Source: an uncultured Pelagimonas sp.
GTDB taxonomy: Bacteria > Pseudomonadota > Alphaproteobacteria > Rhodobacterales > Rhodobacteraceae
Length of the DNA: 64,000 nucleotides
Assembly (NCBI RefSeq): GCF_947498515.1
Contig: NZ_CANMKO010000002.1
Coordinates: 1-64,000 of the forward strand
Direction of reading: 5' to 3'
In this document: piece by piece, positions 41,635 to 52,266 of the stretch
Position numbering within the stretch: the stretch's first letter is position 1
How the letters are laid out: every line of letters starts with the position of its first letter
Translations under genes and position numbers: made by a program
The notes under the pieces: model-generated
Seen by the model: the letters and a program-made list of their open reading frames with translations, nothing else
Database searches by the model: none
What the model was told of the DNA's origin: nothing

Positions 41635-43302
41635 TCAGCTCAAACGGCTAATCACCACGGTGACTTCGGGCTTTTTGCCGATCTCATTCTGGCAGCTTTG
41701 GCGCGTGACTTTGCGAAGTTCGGCTTCCAACTTATCGTCATCGGTCATGATCTTGGCCCCTGCCCGACCCAACAATTGCGACAGGTCTTCTTCCAAAATA
41801 TCAACCAGCGGTGCATGGCTGCGCCCTTGTTCTGGCAACCCCATGACTTCACACCATGGATCACCAAGTGCCTCGTCATCTTCGTCCAAAATCACCGTGA
41901 CCAAAACATGCCCGTTCAACGCCATACGAATCCGGTTGCGAACAACGCCGTCCAAGGCACCGATTTGCACTGATCCATCCAGATAGGTGCGACCAGTCTC
42001 GATGTATTCCGTCACTTTGGGTTTGTTGCCGCTGAGATCAATCATCATTCCGTTGACTGCCAACACTCCCTGACGGCCCTTGGCTTCGGAGAGTTTGACA
42101 TGCTCGCGCAAATGACGGTGTTCGCCGTGCATCGGTACCACGATTTGCGGTTTGACGATGTCTTGCATGGTTTCAAGATCGGGGCGGTTGGCGTGACCCG
42201 AGACGTGATAGTCCCCATCGCCATCACCAACAATATCAACGCCTTGCTCCGAGAACTGGTTCATGATGCGGATCACACCGCGTTCATTCCCCGGAATGGT
42301 TTTCGACGAAAACAAGAACAGGTCGCCCTCTTTCAAGGTGATGCCGTTGTATTTCCCACGCGCCAATTGCGCACTGGCCGCACGGCGTTCACCTTGGGAT
42401 CCGGTGACGATCAACATGACGTTGTCGCGCGGTAGTTGCACCGCGTCTTCCGGCCCAATCACCGGTGGGAAGTTTTTCAAAACCCCCGTTTCGACCGAGG
42501 CTTCGATCATCCGACGCATCGCCCGGCCGAGCAAACAGATAGACCGGCCCGCCTTGGCCCCCGCTTCGGCCAAGGATTTGACCCGAGCCACGTTGGAGGC
42601 AAAGGTCGTTGCGATGACCATCTGATCGGCCTCGGCCACCAGCTTTTCAACCGCCGGGGTGACAATCGCTTCGGATCGGCCTGCGCTGCGCGAAAAGATA
42701 TTGGTCGAATCCACAACCAAGGCTTTGACGCCATCCTTGGACACTTCGGCCCAAAGCTCGGGGTCCCAAGCTTCGCCAACAAGCGGAGTTGTATCGAGTT
42801 TGAAGTCGCCGGTATGGATCACACGGCCATCTGGGCTATCGATGACCAGCGCGCTGCTTTCGGGAATCGAATGCGAAATTGGCAGGAAACCAACAGTCAA
42901 CGGCCCTGCCTGCACGGTTTCGGGCCATTTGCCGACGGTTTGCACCGCGTTGCCCTCAACTCCATATTCCGCAAGCTTGTGGCGCGCGATGTTCGAGGTA
43001 AAGGCACGGGCATAGATTTTGACGCCCAGATCACCAAACAGATGGCCAACCGCACCGACGTGATCTTCGTGGGCGTGGGTGATGAACACCGCCTCGATCC
43101 GGTTGCGGTTTTCCTTGAGCCATGTGATGTCCGGCAGGATCAGGTCAACACCCGGCGTGCTGTCCATGTCGGGGAAAGTCACACCAAGATCAACAACGAT
43201 CAAACGTTCCTCACCCTGTTTGCCATAGCCATAGACATAGCAATTCATGCCGATTTCGCCGGCACCGCCCAAAGGTAGATAGATCAACCGCTCCGAACTC
43301 AT
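41635..43302 (-). CDS. rnj: Ribonuclease J
   Basis: A 555-residue metallo-beta-lactamase-fold RNase with 5' exonuclease and endonuclease activity, used in rRNA and mRNA processing. The metal site HAHEDHVGA is at 76-84, preceded by the N-terminal LPLGGAGEIGMNCYVYG; the second metal His is in PISHSIPESSA. The beta-CASP region includes TGSQGERRAA, and HASGH-like VSGHANRPD is near residue 370. It starts 7 bases after the coaX stop. The order nuoN-birA-coaX-rnj is common in Rhodobacterales. Confidence 0.93.
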   Translation of the reverse strand: MSSERLIYLPLGGAGEIGMNCYVYGYGKQGEERLIVVDLGVTFPDMDSTPGVDLILPDITWLKENRNRIEAVFITHAHEDHVGAVGHLFGDLGVKIYARAFTSNIARHKLAEYGVEGNAVQTVGKWPETVQAGPLTVGFLPISHSIPESSALVIDSPDGRVIHTGDFKLDTTPLVGEAWDPELWAEVSKDGVKALVVDSTNIFSRSAGRSEAIVTPAVEKLVAEADQMVIATTFASNVARVKSLAEAGAKAGRSICLLGRAMRRMIEASVETGVLKNFPPVIGPEDAVQLPRDNVMLIVTGSQGERRAASAQLARGKYNGITLKEGDLFLFSSKTIPGNERGVIRIMNQFSEQGVDIVGDGDGDYHVSGHANRPDLETMQDIVKPQIVVPMHGEHRHLREHVKLSEAKGRQGVLAVNGMMIDLSGNKPKVTEYIETGRTYLDGSVQIGALDGVVRNRIRMALNGHVLVTVILDEDDEALGDPWCEVMGLPEQGRSHAPLVDILEEDLSQLLGRAGAKIMTDDDKLEAELRKVTRQSCQNEIGKKPEVTVVISRLS

Positions 43303-43308
43303 GCGCTC

Positions 43309-44085
43309 TTAGCCCCCATTTTTCTTGTTATAATTATATATGACGGTCAGCCCATGCATGGTCAGGTCGTCTTCGATACTGTCAAATAGCATTTCGCCCG
43401 TCGCAAACAAGGGGGCAAGGCCACCTGTGCCAATAACCTTCATCGGGCGACCGTATTCTGCCTTGATCCGCGCCGTGATCCCTTGGATCAGCCCAACATA
43501 GCCCCAAAACACACCCGATTGGATACAGGCAACGGTGTTGGTTCCAATCACTTGCTCCGGTTGGCTAATGTCAACATGAGGAAGCGCGGCCGCCCCTTGG
43601 TGCAAGGCTTCGAGGCTGAGGTTCACACCGGGCGCGATGACGCCGCCAACATAGGCCCCGTCCTCGGCAACCACATCGAAATTGGTCGCCGTGCCAAAAT
43701 CAACCACAACGACATCACCGCCATGACGATCATAGGCCGCCGCCGCATTGGCCAAACGGTCCGGGCCAACACCGGTTCCGGTGTCAACGCGTGGCAGGAT
43801 CGGCAAATCACATCCGGGTTTTCCAACGACCAGCGGGCGACAGCCAAAGAAGCGATCGGCAAAGACACGCAGGTTAAAGACGACGCGCGGCACTGTTGAG
43901 CTAATAATCACGTCCGTAATGTCAACGTTTAGCCCGTAGTGGTTCACGAGGGTCGAATACCAGGTAAAATAGGCGTCCGCCGTGCGCGAATGGTGGGTCG
44001 AGGTGCGCAGGGTACACAAGAAGCTTTCCCCATCCCAGATCGAGAAAACCGTATTGGTGTTGCCGCAATCAATCGCCAAAAGCAT
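43309..44085 (-). CDS. coaX: Type III pantothenate kinase
   Basis: A 258-residue kinase for the first step of coenzyme A synthesis (pantothenate to 4'-phosphopantothenate). Motifs of the CoaX group: DCGNTNTVFSIW at 6-17 (ATP phosphate loop), VGPDRLANAAAAY, VVDFGTATNFDVV with the catalytic Asp, and GGVIAPGVNLSLEALHQGAAALP. It needs a monovalent cation and is not feedback-inhibited by CoA (family knowledge). It lies 12 bases after birA and 7 before rnj, a likely unit. Confidence 0.95.
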   Translation of the reverse strand: MLLAIDCGNTNTVFSIWDGESFLCTLRTSTHHSRTADAYFTWYSTLVNHYGLNVDITDVIISSTVPRVVFNLRVFADRFFGCRPLVVGKPGCDLPILPRVDTGTGVGPDRLANAAAAYDRHGGDVVVVDFGTATNFDVVAEDGAYVGGVIAPGVNLSLEALHQGAAALPHVDISQPEQVIGTNTVACIQSGVFWGYVGLIQGITARIKAEYGRPMKVIGTGGLAPLFATGEMLFDSIEDDLTMHGLTVIYNYNKKNGG

Positions 44086-44097
44086 GCGTTACGCCTT

Positions 44098-44838
44098 TCA
44101 GAAAAACACATCAGCAGCCGCGATTTCTTCGCGGCCTTTTGCGGTCTTTAAGACCAGATTGCCTTGCGCGTCTACCTCTTCAAAGGTGCCGGTGACCTCA
44201 TGATTGGCCAATCGTGCTGTTACTACCTCGCCTAAACGCGCAGCGCGATCCATCCACGCCTGTCTGATCGGGGCAAAGCCATAGGTGACAAAGCTGGCCT
44301 CTCGCGCGGCATAAGCCTTGGCCAAAGCCGCCAACATCATCTCGGGGCTGACGCGTTTTCCGGTTTCGGCCAAAAGTGACACAGGCGCAACCGCCCCGCT
44401 TTCAACCTGAGCGGCATCCGGGGCGGCGATCAGGTTAATGCCGATACCGATGGCCAAATGCCCACCGGGTCCGCCGATCCCTTCGAGAAGAATACCCGCC
44501 ACCTTGCCGCCATTTAGCAAAACATCGTTGGGCCACTTTAGAGCCAAACCCGCCGATGTCCCGGTCAAGGCTTCGAACGCATCATAGAGCGCAAGGGCGG
44601 TGACAAAGCTGCGCAAGGCCACAACATCCGGAGTTTCGGTTGGTCGCAAAACCAGCGTCGCCGAGAAATTGCCGAGCGGGTTGACCCACGCCCTACCCCG
44701 ACGGCCACGGGCCGCCGTTTGCTTGAGGCCCAGTATCCATTCCGGGCCAGCCAGATCTTTGGCGATCCGGGCCGCTTCGGCGTTGGTGCTGTCCACTTCG
44801 GCCAACACACGTTTTCCATATCCATCAGGCCAAGCCAT
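44098..44838 (-). CDS. birA: Biotin-[acetyl-CoA carboxylase] ligase, monofunctional
   Basis: A 246-residue biotin protein ligase that attaches biotin to the AccB carrier. The biotinyl-AMP loop GRRGRAWVNP is at about residues 44-53, KWPNDVLLNGGKVAGILLE carries the catalytic Lys, and a C-terminal SH3-like domain follows (TARLANHEVTGTFEEV). It lacks the N-terminal helix-turn-helix of E. coli BirA, so it cannot repress bio genes. It follows nuoN after a 107-bp gap with a hairpin. Confidence 0.94.
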   Translation of the reverse strand: MAWPDGYGKRVLAEVDSTNAEAARIAKDLAGPEWILGLKQTAARGRRGRAWVNPLGNFSATLVLRPTETPDVVALRSFVTALALYDAFEALTGTSAGLALKWPNDVLLNGGKVAGILLEGIGGPGGHLAIGIGINLIAAPDAAQVESGAVAPVSLLAETGKRVSPEMMLAALAKAYAAREASFVTYGFAPIRQAWMDRAARLGEVVTARLANHEVTGTFEEVDAQGNLVLKTAKGREEIAAADVFF

Positions 44839-44894
44839 ATGTCGCCCTTTCCAGCTTATGGGTCACCAGCGAAGTCGCGGTGCCTTAATAGAAA

Positions 44895-44918
44895 TGACGC
44901 GCCACAATGGGCGCGTCA
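44895..44918 (-). terminator. Hairpin between nuoN and birA
   Basis: TGACGCGCC pairs perfectly with GGCGCGTCA around a 6-base loop; on the minus strand TTTCTATT follows. It could partly end the nuo transcript before birA-coaX-rnj. Confidence 0.6.
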
Positions 44919-44945
44919 CGTTTGTTCATTCTTGAGGCTGGTCGA

Positions 44946-46388
44946 TCACTGGACCAATGTGGCCGCCGCCGATTGCGCCCATGTTTCAACACCAAACAGG
45001 TTGACCACACCCAGCACCATAATTAGTGCGGACAGGTACAACCCACCTTTGAGAACCCAAGACCCGTTTGTTTCCAGCGCCTCTTCTTGCTCTTCGCCAA
45101 AATACATGAAGAAGACAATGCGGAGGTAGTAGAACGCACCGATCACAGAGGCGATCACACCGGCGATTGCCAGCCACGCCAGATCAGCCTCATAAGCCGC
45201 GCGCAGCACGTAGAATTTGCCAAAGAAGCCAACAAGCGGTGGAATACCGGCCAAGCTAAACAGCAGGACCAACATCGCCAAGGCTTTTGCCGGTTCACGG
45301 GTGGAGTACATGCCGAGGCTGTCGATATCTGTGACCGGTTGGCCATCACGTTCCATCGACATGATAAAGGCAAAAGTGCCGATATTCATGGTCACATAGA
45401 TCGCCATGTAGATCAGCATGGCTTGCACACCAAGCGCAGTGCCGGCCGCAAGACCCATCAGGGCAAAACCCATATGTGCGATCGACGAATAAGCCATCAG
45501 GCGTTTGATGTCGCGCTGACCGATTGCGGCGATGGCCCCTAGGAACATCGACAGAACCGACAGCAAGGCGATGACTTGGCTCCAATCCGAGATGGCCTGA
45601 CCAAAAGCGTCAAACATCACACGGGCGAACATTGCCATGGCCGCGACTTTTGGCGCGGTGGCAAAGAAGGCAGTGACCGGTGTGGGCGAACCTTCGTAGA
45701 CGTCCGGTGTCCACATGTGGAACGGCACAGCAGAGACTTTGAACGCCAGACCGGCGATCAGCAGGACCAGACCGATCAACAGGCCGGTCGAGACGTGACC
45801 ATGAACAGCCGCGGCGATGATGCCTTCGAAGTTGGTTGTTCCGGCAAAGCCGTAAGTCAAAGACGCACCATAGAGCAGCAAGCCCGAGCTTAGCGCGCCA
45901 AGCACGAAATACTTCAAGCCCGCTTCGGTCGATTTCGCGCTATCACGACGGAAAGACGCGACAACGTAAAGCGCCAGCGACTGCAGTTCGAGGCCCATAT
46001 AGAGTGTCATCAGGTCGGAGGCCGACACCATGACCATCATCCCGACAACCGACAAAGCCACCAGAATGGGATATTCGAACACCAACATGCCACGACGCGC
46101 CATGTAACCTTCGCTCATCAACAGAACACAGGCCGCAGACGCCAAGATGACGACCTTGGCGAAACGGGCGAACCCGTCAACAACCAGTAGACCGCCAAAG
46201 GCAGATGTGGATCCTTCGCCGGTCATCCCGATCCAGAAGGCGAGAACCAGAAACACTGCTGCTGTGACCCATGTCAGGGTCGAGGCCAGCTTGTCCTTGC
46301 CGGTGTAGACCGCACCAAGCAGCGCGCCCATGGCAAAAACCGAAAGCAGGATTTCCGGCAGGATGATATTGAGATCAGCCGAGATCAT
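44946..46388 (-). CDS. nuoN: NADH dehydrogenase subunit N
   Basis: A 480-residue antiporter-like membrane subunit of complex I, one of three proton channels in the membrane arm. About 14 helices are seen. Typical segments: [20 protein letters not shown] (channel Glu), [34 protein letters not shown], and [18 protein letters not shown] with channel Lys residues. It is the last core gene of the nuo cluster, 12 bases after nuoM. Confidence 0.97.
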   Translation of the reverse strand: MISADLNIILPEILLSVFAMGALLGAVYTGKDKLASTLTWVTAAVFLVLAFWIGMTGEGSTSAFGGLLVVDGFARFAKVVILASAACVLLMSEGYMARRGMLVFEYPILVALSVVGMMVMVSASDLMTLYMGLELQSLALYVVASFRRDSAKSTEAGLKYFVLGALSSGLLLYGASLTYGFAGTTNFEGIIAAAVHGHVSTGLLIGLVLLIAGLAFKVSAVPFHMWTPDVYEGSPTPVTAFFATAPKVAAMAMFARVMFDAFGQAISDWSQVIALLSVLSMFLGAIAAIGQRDIKRLMAYSSIAHMGFALMGLAAGTALGVQAMLIYMAIYVTMNIGTFAFIMSMERDGQPVTDIDSLGMYSTREPAKALAMLVLLFSLAGIPPLVGFFGKFYVLRAAYEADLAWLAIAGVIASVIGAFYYLRIVFFMYFGEEQEEALETNGSWVLKGGLYLSALIMVLGVVNLFGVETWAQSAAATLVQ

Positions 46389-46400
46389 AACCCCGCCCCC

Positions 46401-47957
46401 TTAATGATGTTCGACATCAGCGGATTCCGCTGGCGCACTTAGGTCCGCCGCGGCAACAGCCGTGTCATAATGTTGTACGAGTGCCGTCACCGATGGGCCG
46501 ATGCGATCAAGGATCGGAGCCGGATAGACCCCCAACCAGATTGTCATAAAGACAAGCGGCGCAAAGATCAGCTTTTCACGCAGGTTCATATCGGTGATGG
46601 TTTTCAAGCTTTCCTTGATCAGGTCGCCCATGACGACGCGGCGATAGAGCCACAGCGCATAACCAGCCGACAGGATCACACCGGTTGTCGCACCAGCTGC
46701 TACCCAGGTGTTTTTCTGGAAGACACCCATCAGCGTCAGGAATTCCCCGATAAAGCCAGAGGTGCCCGGCAGGCCGACATTGGCCATGGTGAAGAACATG
46801 AAGATCAGCGCATAGGCCGGCATCCGGTTTACGAGGCCGCCATAGGCATCAATCTCACGGGTGTGCATCCGGTCGTAGATCACGCCAACACAGAGGAAGA
46901 GCGCGCCAGAGATAAAGCCGTGGCTCAACATCTGGAAGATCGCGCCATCAACACCCTGTTGGTTGGCCGCAAAGATCCCCATTGTCACATACCCCATGTG
47001 CGCAACCGAGGAATAGGCGATCAGCTTTTTCATGTCCTCTTGGACCAGCGCCACCAGCGAGGTGTAGATGATCGCGATGACCGACAGGGTGAACACAAAG
47101 TTCGCCATGACATCCGAGCCAACCGGGAACATCGGCAGGCTAAAGCGCAAGAAGCCATAGCCACCCATTTTCAACAAGATCGCCGCAAGAACAACAGACC
47201 CGGCCGTTGGGGCCTGAACGTGAGCTTCGGGCAACCAGGTGTGGACCGGCCACATGGGCATTTTGACCGCGAAGCTGGCAAAGAAGGCCAAGAACAACAT
47301 GGTCTGGAGGCCGCCGACAACCTGAATACCCAGAATGCTAAAGCTTTCGGTGGCAAAGTTGTGGCTGAGCAGTTTGACGATATCGGTGGTGCCCGCATCT
47401 GCGTACATCGCGATCATCGCAACCAGCATCAGAACCGAACCAAGCAGCGTGTAGAGGAAGAACTTGAACGAGGCGTAGATGCGTTCTTTTCCGCCCCAAA
47501 TCCCGATGATCAGGAACATAGGGATCAGGCCCGCTTCGAAGAACAGGTAAAACAGGACCAGATCAAGCGCCATGAACACGCCAAGCATCAGCGTTTCCAA
47601 GAGCAGGAACGCGATCATGTATTCCTTGACACGGTGGCTGATGTCCCAAGACGCTGCAATCACCAGCGGCATCATGAAGGTGGTCAACATCACAAACAGA
47701 ACCGAAATCCCGTCGACGCCCATTTTGTATTTCAAACCCAAAAGCCATTCACGCTCTTCGACCATCTGGAACCCGGTATCAGCGGGATCAAACTGAAAGA
47801 GAATGAAAAGCGAGATCAGAAAGGTGGCCGTGGTGGCGAACATCGCCAACCACTTGGCATTGCGGTCAACCGCCTCGCCTTTGCCGCGCAGCAACCCAGC
47901 CAAAATCAGGGCCGCCAAGAGAGGCAGGAAGGTGACTATGGAAAGCAAGTTACCCAT
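46401..47957 (-). CDS. nuoM: NADH dehydrogenase subunit M
   Basis: A 518-residue antiporter-like subunit of complex I. Signature segments: [21 protein letters not shown] with the key Glu, [34 protein letters not shown], and [18 protein letters not shown]. The ATG at 47957 shares one base with the nuoL stop (TAATG); a 21-codon longer frame would overlap nuoL further and is not used. The C-terminus is His/Ala/Glu-rich ([17 protein letters not shown]). Confidence 0.97.
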   Translation of the reverse strand: MGNLLSIVTFLPLLAALILAGLLRGKGEAVDRNAKWLAMFATTATFLISLFILFQFDPADTGFQMVEEREWLLGLKYKMGVDGISVLFVMLTTFMMPLVIAASWDISHRVKEYMIAFLLLETLMLGVFMALDLVLFYLFFEAGLIPMFLIIGIWGGKERIYASFKFFLYTLLGSVLMLVAMIAMYADAGTTDIVKLLSHNFATESFSILGIQVVGGLQTMLFLAFFASFAVKMPMWPVHTWLPEAHVQAPTAGSVVLAAILLKMGGYGFLRFSLPMFPVGSDVMANFVFTLSVIAIIYTSLVALVQEDMKKLIAYSSVAHMGYVTMGIFAANQQGVDGAIFQMLSHGFISGALFLCVGVIYDRMHTREIDAYGGLVNRMPAYALIFMFFTMANVGLPGTSGFIGEFLTLMGVFQKNTWVAAGATTGVILSAGYALWLYRRVVMGDLIKESLKTITDMNLREKLIFAPLVFMTIWLGVYPAPILDRIGPSVTALVQHYDTAVAAADLSAPAESADVEHH

Positions 47958-50104
47958 TAGTGCGCTCCTCCGCTGAGCGTCATCCAGGTGATGAGAACGG
48001 CCATGCCGATCACCATCCAAAAGGCATAAGTGAAGATGAAACCAGACTGCGCCTTACCGGCAAGCCGTGTGAAGTAGGGCACAATTCCCATGGCGATACC
48101 GTTGAGGGTGCCCTTGATGATAGCCTCGTCGACGTTTTTCCAAAGGAAGCGTCCGAGTTTCAGCGACGGTTGAACGATCAAGAAATCGTAAATTTCGTCG
48201 AAGTACCATTTGTTCAACAAGAACAGGTACAGCGGGCGCTGCGCCTCGGCCAGTCGTTTTGGCAAGCTCGGGTTCACGATGTAGAACCAATAAGCCGTGG
48301 CCAAACCAATGATCATTGCGATGAACGGGCTAACCTTGACCCAGACAGGTGCGTGATGCGCCTCGTCCATGACATGGTTGTCCGGGGCCATATAGATCGC
48401 GCCCTCGGGTGCTGCGCCGTGATGGGCCGCTGCCGTTGCCGCATGATCGGGGTCGCTGTGCATGGCGACATGCTCTTTGGCGTCACCGTGGTCATCTGCA
48501 TGATCGTCGGCTGCATGATCGTCAGCAGCGGGTGCCGCGTGATCATCGCCATGCTCGACGGCTTCGGCATGTGCCGGGATGCCAAAGAACTTGTTGACCT
48601 GATTGTGGTCGCCAAAGAACGATCCGTACCAAACCATACCGGCAAAGACTGATCCAAGCGCCAGAACACCCAGCGGCACCAACATGACCATTGGGCTTTC
48701 ATGCGCGTGTTCGTGCGTATGCTTGTCGCCGCGCGGCTTGCCAAAGAAGGTCAAGAACATCAGGCGCCAGCTATAGAAGCTTGTGAACAGAGCCGCGATA
48801 ACCAGCATCCAGAAGGCATAACCGCCCTGTGTCCCAGCCCACGCGCTTTCGATCACCGCATCTTTGGACAAGAAGCCAGCGAAACCAATATGGGTGAGCG
48901 GGATACCAACACCGGTGATGGCCAGAGTACCGATCATCATCGCCCAGAAGGTTTTGGGCAGCTTGTCCTTAAGACCACCGTAGTTGCGCATGTCTTGTTC
49001 GTGATGCATGCCGTGGATGACCGAACCGGCCCCCAAGAACAACATCGCCTTAAAGAAGGCGTGAGTGAACAGGTGGAACATCGCGACCGAGTAAACGCCG
49101 ACACCCGCCGCCACAAACATGTAGCCCAACTGGGACATGGTGGAATACGCAATGACGCGTTTGATGTCGTTTTGGACCAGACCGATGGTGGCCGCGACGA
49201 ACGCCGTGGTCGCCCCAAGGAAAGTGATGAAACCAGTGGCGTTTGGCGCGAATTCCATCAGCGGCGACATGCGACAGACAAGGAAGACACCGGCAGTAAC
49301 CATGGTCGCAGCGTGGATCAGCGCCGAAACAGGTGTCGGACCTTCCATCGCGTCGGGCAACCATGTGTGCAGGAACAGCTGAGCCGATTTACCCATGGCA
49401 CCAACAAAGAGCAGCAGCGCCAGAACTTCGGCGGCGTTCCATGTGCCCCAAAGGAAATGCAGCTGCGTTTCCGCCAGTGCAGGAGCCGCGGCAAAGATAT
49501 CGTCAAACTTGACGCTATCGACCAAGAAATACAGGCCAAAAATACCAAGCGCAAAGCCAAAGTCACCCACACGGTTGACGATAAAGGCCTTCATCGCGGC
49601 GGCGTTGGCGGTTGGCTTGCGATAGTAGAAGCCGATCAAGAGGTATGAGGCAACACCCACGCCTTCCCAGCCAAAGAACATCTGAACAAGGTTGTCCGAG
49701 GTCACCAGCATAAGCATCGCGAAGGTGAAGAAGCTCAGATAAGCAAAGAAACGTGCGCGGTAGCTTTCTTCGCCGTCTTTGAACTGATCATCATGGGCCA
49801 TGTAGCCAAAGCTATAAAGGTGGACCAGCGCCGACACCGTCGTGACAACAATCAGCATGATCGAGGTTAGGCGATCGAGGCGAATGCCCCAATCGGTGCT
49901 CAGGGTGCCGCTTTCGATCCAGCGCAAGACCTGAATATGTTGGGTCTCAGGGCCATGGGTCAGGAAGACGATCCAGCTGAGGGCGCAGGCGAGGAACAAC
50001 AAACCGGTTGATACCCATTGCGCACCGCGGATCGAAATGAACTTCCAGCCAAACCCGGCAATCAAGCTGCCCACTAGCGGGGCGAAAAGGATGATGCTCT
50101 CCAT
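47957..50104 (-). CDS. nuoL: NADH dehydrogenase subunit L with His/Asp-rich insert
   Basis: A 715-residue antiporter-like subunit at the far end of the membrane arm, with the lateral helix. Core segments: [40 protein letters not shown], and [18 protein letters not shown]. It is about 100 residues longer than E. coli NuoL. The extra length is a soluble loop (about residues 505-580) full of His, Asp and Ala, for example [18 protein letters not shown], preceded by [10 protein letters not shown]. The loop resembles metal-binding low-complexity regions. It lies 4 bases after nuoK. Confidence 0.96.
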   Translation of the reverse strand: MESIILFAPLVGSLIAGFGWKFISIRGAQWVSTGLLFLACALSWIVFLTHGPETQHIQVLRWIESGTLSTDWGIRLDRLTSIMLIVVTTVSALVHLYSFGYMAHDDQFKDGEESYRARFFAYLSFFTFAMLMLVTSDNLVQMFFGWEGVGVASYLLIGFYYRKPTANAAAMKAFIVNRVGDFGFALGIFGLYFLVDSVKFDDIFAAAPALAETQLHFLWGTWNAAEVLALLLFVGAMGKSAQLFLHTWLPDAMEGPTPVSALIHAATMVTAGVFLVCRMSPLMEFAPNATGFITFLGATTAFVAATIGLVQNDIKRVIAYSTMSQLGYMFVAAGVGVYSVAMFHLFTHAFFKAMLFLGAGSVIHGMHHEQDMRNYGGLKDKLPKTFWAMMIGTLAITGVGIPLTHIGFAGFLSKDAVIESAWAGTQGGYAFWMLVIAALFTSFYSWRLMFLTFFGKPRGDKHTHEHAHESPMVMLVPLGVLALGSVFAGMVWYGSFFGDHNQVNKFFGIPAHAEAVEHGDDHAAPAADDHAADDHADDHGDAKEHVAMHSDPDHAATAAAHHGAAPEGAIYMAPDNHVMDEAHHAPVWVKVSPFIAMIIGLATAYWFYIVNPSLPKRLAEAQRPLYLFLLNKWYFDEIYDFLIVQPSLKLGRFLWKNVDEAIIKGTLNGIAMGIVPYFTRLAGKAQSGFIFTYAFWMVIGMAVLITWMTLSGGAH

Positions 50105-50108
50105 CGGG

Positions 50109-50414
50109 TCAGCCTTTCATCACGTTGACGTCTTCCACGGCGATCGTGCCGCGGTTCCGGAAGAAGCAGACGAGAATGGCAAGGCCGATGGCGGCTTCTG
50201 CCGCGGCAACAGTCAACACAAACAATGTGAAGACCTGCCCAACCAGATCGCCCAAATGGGTCGAAAAGGCCACAAGGTTGATATTCACCGCAAGCAACAT
50301 AAGTTCAATCGACATCAACAGGATGATGACGTTCTTGCGGTTCAGGAAGAGCCCGAAAATTCCGACGACAAACAGCACCGCTGCCACCGTCAGATAATGT
50401 TCCAATCCGATCAT
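50109..50414 (-). CDS. nuoK: NADH dehydrogenase subunit K
   Basis: A 101-residue three-helix subunit of complex I. The two conserved membrane glutamates are visible in [19 protein letters not shown] and [17 protein letters not shown], which lie on the proton pathway near the quinone site. The length matches the family. Ribosome site AAGGACGAGGG precedes the ATG. It follows a 55-codon gene after a 135-bp gap holding two small hairpins. Confidence 0.97.
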   Translation of the reverse strand: MIGLEHYLTVAAVLFVVGIFGLFLNRKNVIILLMSIELMLLAVNINLVAFSTHLGDLVGQVFTLFVLTVAAAEAAIGLAILVCFFRNRGTIAVEDVNVMKG

Positions 50415-50466
50415 ATCCCTCGTCCTTTTTGCGGCACTTGCCGCTGCGTCTAAATTTCTTCACACC

Positions 50467-50518
50467 CCGAATGCAATTCGGAGGCTCTGCTTCTTTGTTC
50501 ACCTGCCGATGTCGGCAG
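50467..50518. other. Two small inverted repeats upstream of nuoK
   Basis: CCGAAT-GCA-ATTCGG (50467-50481) and CTGCCGA-TG-TCGGCAG (50503-50518) lie in the only real gap between nuoJ and nuoK. Neither has a T-run. They may be RNA folds that set mRNA stability within the operon, or operators. Confidence 0.35.
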
Positions 50519-50549
50519 TATCCGGGTTGCCCCGTATTTCGTTTCCCGT

Positions 50550-50717
50550 TTACCGGTCGTCGGCTTTTCGGCCGCGCAACCCAGCTTGGGACATCATGTC
50601 TTTGTTCGGGCTAGGTTTTTGCGATGATTTACTCACCACGTCCTTGCTCACCATTCTCGGCTTTGCGATCTCCAGAGCGATCCAAATCCCGCAGCTGATC
50701 AAAATGAATATGCTCAT
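50550..50717 (-). CDS. Small membrane protein within the nuo cluster (55 aa)
   Basis: A 55-residue frame starting at ATG 50717, which overlaps the stop of the preceding lipoprotein gene (ATGA), with GGGAGCCGGGGC just upstream. One N-terminal helix (MSIFILISCGIWIALEIA) is followed by a basic soluble tail (KPRMVSKDVVSKSSQKPSP, then GLRGRKADDR). Small single-helix proteins are usual as complex I accessory parts, but this one matches none I know. Confidence rests on the overlap, the RBS and the helix. Confidence 0.55.
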   Translation of the reverse strand: MSIFILISCGIWIALEIAKPRMVSKDVVSKSSQKPSPNKDMMSQAGLRGRKADDR

Positions 50718-51253
50718 GCCCCGGCTCCCTTCGTTTCAGGGTAAAAAAGACGGCAAGCACAGGTCAGATCAACTGGATGCTCGGACTGCGCAGGATGGAC
50801 CGGCTTTGACAGCGTTTCCAAACGCTCAACCCACAGCCCGGCCGAAACCGCCTTGTCATAGGTCGTATCAAGATCAACAGGATCAGTCCGCGCCCATTTA
50901 ACAACCTCACCATAGGCGCCTGCTATGGCGGCTTGGTGATCAGTGGTCGACAACGGTTGACCGGGCCCAAACAGGACTGCTTCGTCCTTGGCACAATCCA
51001 ACAGAATCTGTGTTTCGGTCACAAAACAGCCATCACCAACAGAGTGGACTTGCGCCGCGTATCCGAGCCACAGGTTTTCCGCCCCTGAGAGGCCTTCGCG
51101 ACCAAAGGGTGCTTTCACATGCATCACAGAACAGGCCGCACCCAGTTCGGTCTTGGCCTGATCATTTGGGGCCGGCGAACATGCCAGCGCCCCGCCTGAG
51201 GCCAAGATCAAACTGCCCAGCAGCATGACAGGATATGAAAGAGCCCGTTTCAA
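50714..51253 (-). CDS. Cysteine-rich secreted lipoprotein in the nuo cluster
   Basis: A 179-residue protein with signal peptide and a lipobox-like GALAC at residues 21-25. The mature part has at least five more cysteines (GAACSVMH, DGCFVTE, LLDCAKD, and LTCACRLF near the end), which implies disulfides in the periplasm. AENLWLGYAAQVHSVGDGC is the best-ordered region. No family recognised. It starts 4 bases after nuoJ and overlaps the 55-codon gene, so it is inside the nuo transcript. Confidence 0.68.
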   Translation of the reverse strand: MKRALSYPVMLLGSLILASGGALACSPAPNDQAKTELGAACSVMHVKAPFGREGLSGAENLWLGYAAQVHSVGDGCFVTETQILLDCAKDEAVLFGPGQPLSTTDHQAAIAGAYGEVVKWARTDPVDLDTTYDKAVSAGLWVERLETLSKPVHPAQSEHPVDLTCACRLFYPETKGAGA

Positions 51254-51256
51254 GTG

Positions 51257-51865
51257 TTAAAGCCCCTGCCCCGGTTTCACGTCCTTAAGCTCCATAGCTT
51301 TGGCAGGATCGCGATAAATCTGGGCCAGAATGTCCTGACGCTTGACGCCCGTGCGGTGACGCAGAGTGAGAACAATCGCGCCAATCATGGCAACCAGTAG
51401 GATCAAACCGGCTAGTTGGAAGAGTAGGAAATACTGATCATAAAGGATCAGGCCCAAGGCTTGGGTGTTGTGAATTTCAGAGGCATCCGGTGTCGGAGCA
51501 GACAGCTGCGATTTCGCCACCTCGGCAAAGTCCCATGCGCCAAAGGCCATAGTCAGCTGCATCAGGATCATCAAACCGATAAGCAAGGCCAGCGGCATGT
51601 ACTTTGCCATCTCGGCTTTTAGCTCGGCAAAGTCGACGTCCAACATCATGACAACAAAGAGGAAAAGAACCGCGACCGCGCCGACATAGACAATGATCAG
51701 CAACATGGCGACAAATTCAGCCCCCATCATCACAAAGAACCCGGCCGACGAGATAAAGGCCAGAATGAGCCAAAGAACAGAATGCACCGGGTTGCGGCTG
51801 ATCACGGTGAACAGCCCGCCCGCAATGGCGCCAAGTGCAAACAGATAGAAGGCAAAGACCATCAT
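51257..51865 (-). CDS. nuoJ: NADH dehydrogenase subunit J
   Basis: A 202-residue five-helix membrane subunit of complex I. The third helix region [27 protein letters not shown], here noted by its start [18 protein letters not shown], contains the pi-bulge segment near the quinone cavity. A polar loop and a basic C-terminus ([18 protein letters not shown]) follow. Start 51865 overlaps the CMD-like gene by ATGA, so translation is coupled. Confidence 0.96.
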   Translation of the reverse strand: MMVFAFYLFALGAIAGGLFTVISRNPVHSVLWLILAFISSAGFFVMMGAEFVAMLLIIVYVGAVAVLFLFVVMMLDVDFAELKAEMAKYMPLALLIGLMILMQLTMAFGAWDFAEVAKSQLSAPTPDASEIHNTQALGLILYDQYFLLFQLAGLILLVAMIGAIVLTLRHRTGVKRQDILAQIYRDPAKAMELKDVKPGQGL

Positions 51866-52266
51866 GTCTCATCATCCTTTTTTTCAGCCATAACGTCCTT
51901 GGCCATCTCCATGGCCCGCGTCATGGCGGGAATTCCAGCGAACATCGACATTTGTGCGATTGTTTCGGCGATTTCTTCTTCGGTGGCCCCCGCTTCCATC
52001 GCGTGGCGCACCGTCGAGCGCATCGGCACTTCGGCCTGTGCCCCCTGCATTGTCAGACCGGCCAATGTCAGCAGCAGTCGGGTCTTGGCATCAAGACCGT
52101 TTTGCGACAGCCCTTTGCCAAAGAACATTTCCATGGCGTCTTTGCCCATGGTCGGCCAAAGTTTTTCAAAGCCCGACGGGTCAAAGGACGTCATGGCCGG
52201 GTTAAAGGCCTTGGTCATTTCCTGAGCCTGTTCCATCATCAATTCGAACGGAGTCTTACCAGTCAT
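51862..52266 (-). CDS. Carboxymuconolactone-decarboxylase-like protein in the nuo cluster
   Basis: A 134-residue all-helical protein of the CMD/AhpD superfamily. The core reads [20 protein letters not shown], then [20 protein letters not shown] and [13 protein letters not shown]. The AhpD redox CxxC is absent and there is no Cys in this region, so it is not a peroxiredoxin reductase; it is closer to gamma-CMD proteins, whose role here is unclear. It overlaps both neighbours by 4 bases (upstream secreted protein, downstream nuoJ). Confidence 0.8.
   Translation of the reverse strand: MTGKTPFELMMEQAQEMTKAFNPAMTSFDPSGFEKLWPTMGKDAMEMFFGKGLSQNGLDAKTRLLLTLAGLTMQGAQAEVPMRSTVRHAMEAGATEEEIAETIAQMSMFAGIPAMTRAMEMAKDVMAEKKDDET

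Noticed and set aside
46470-47960. 496-codon plus-strand frame opposite nuoM
   Set aside because: It is antisense to a full-length NuoM; composition (very rich in His, Asp, Arg and Gln) is what the reverse of a membrane protein gene gives.
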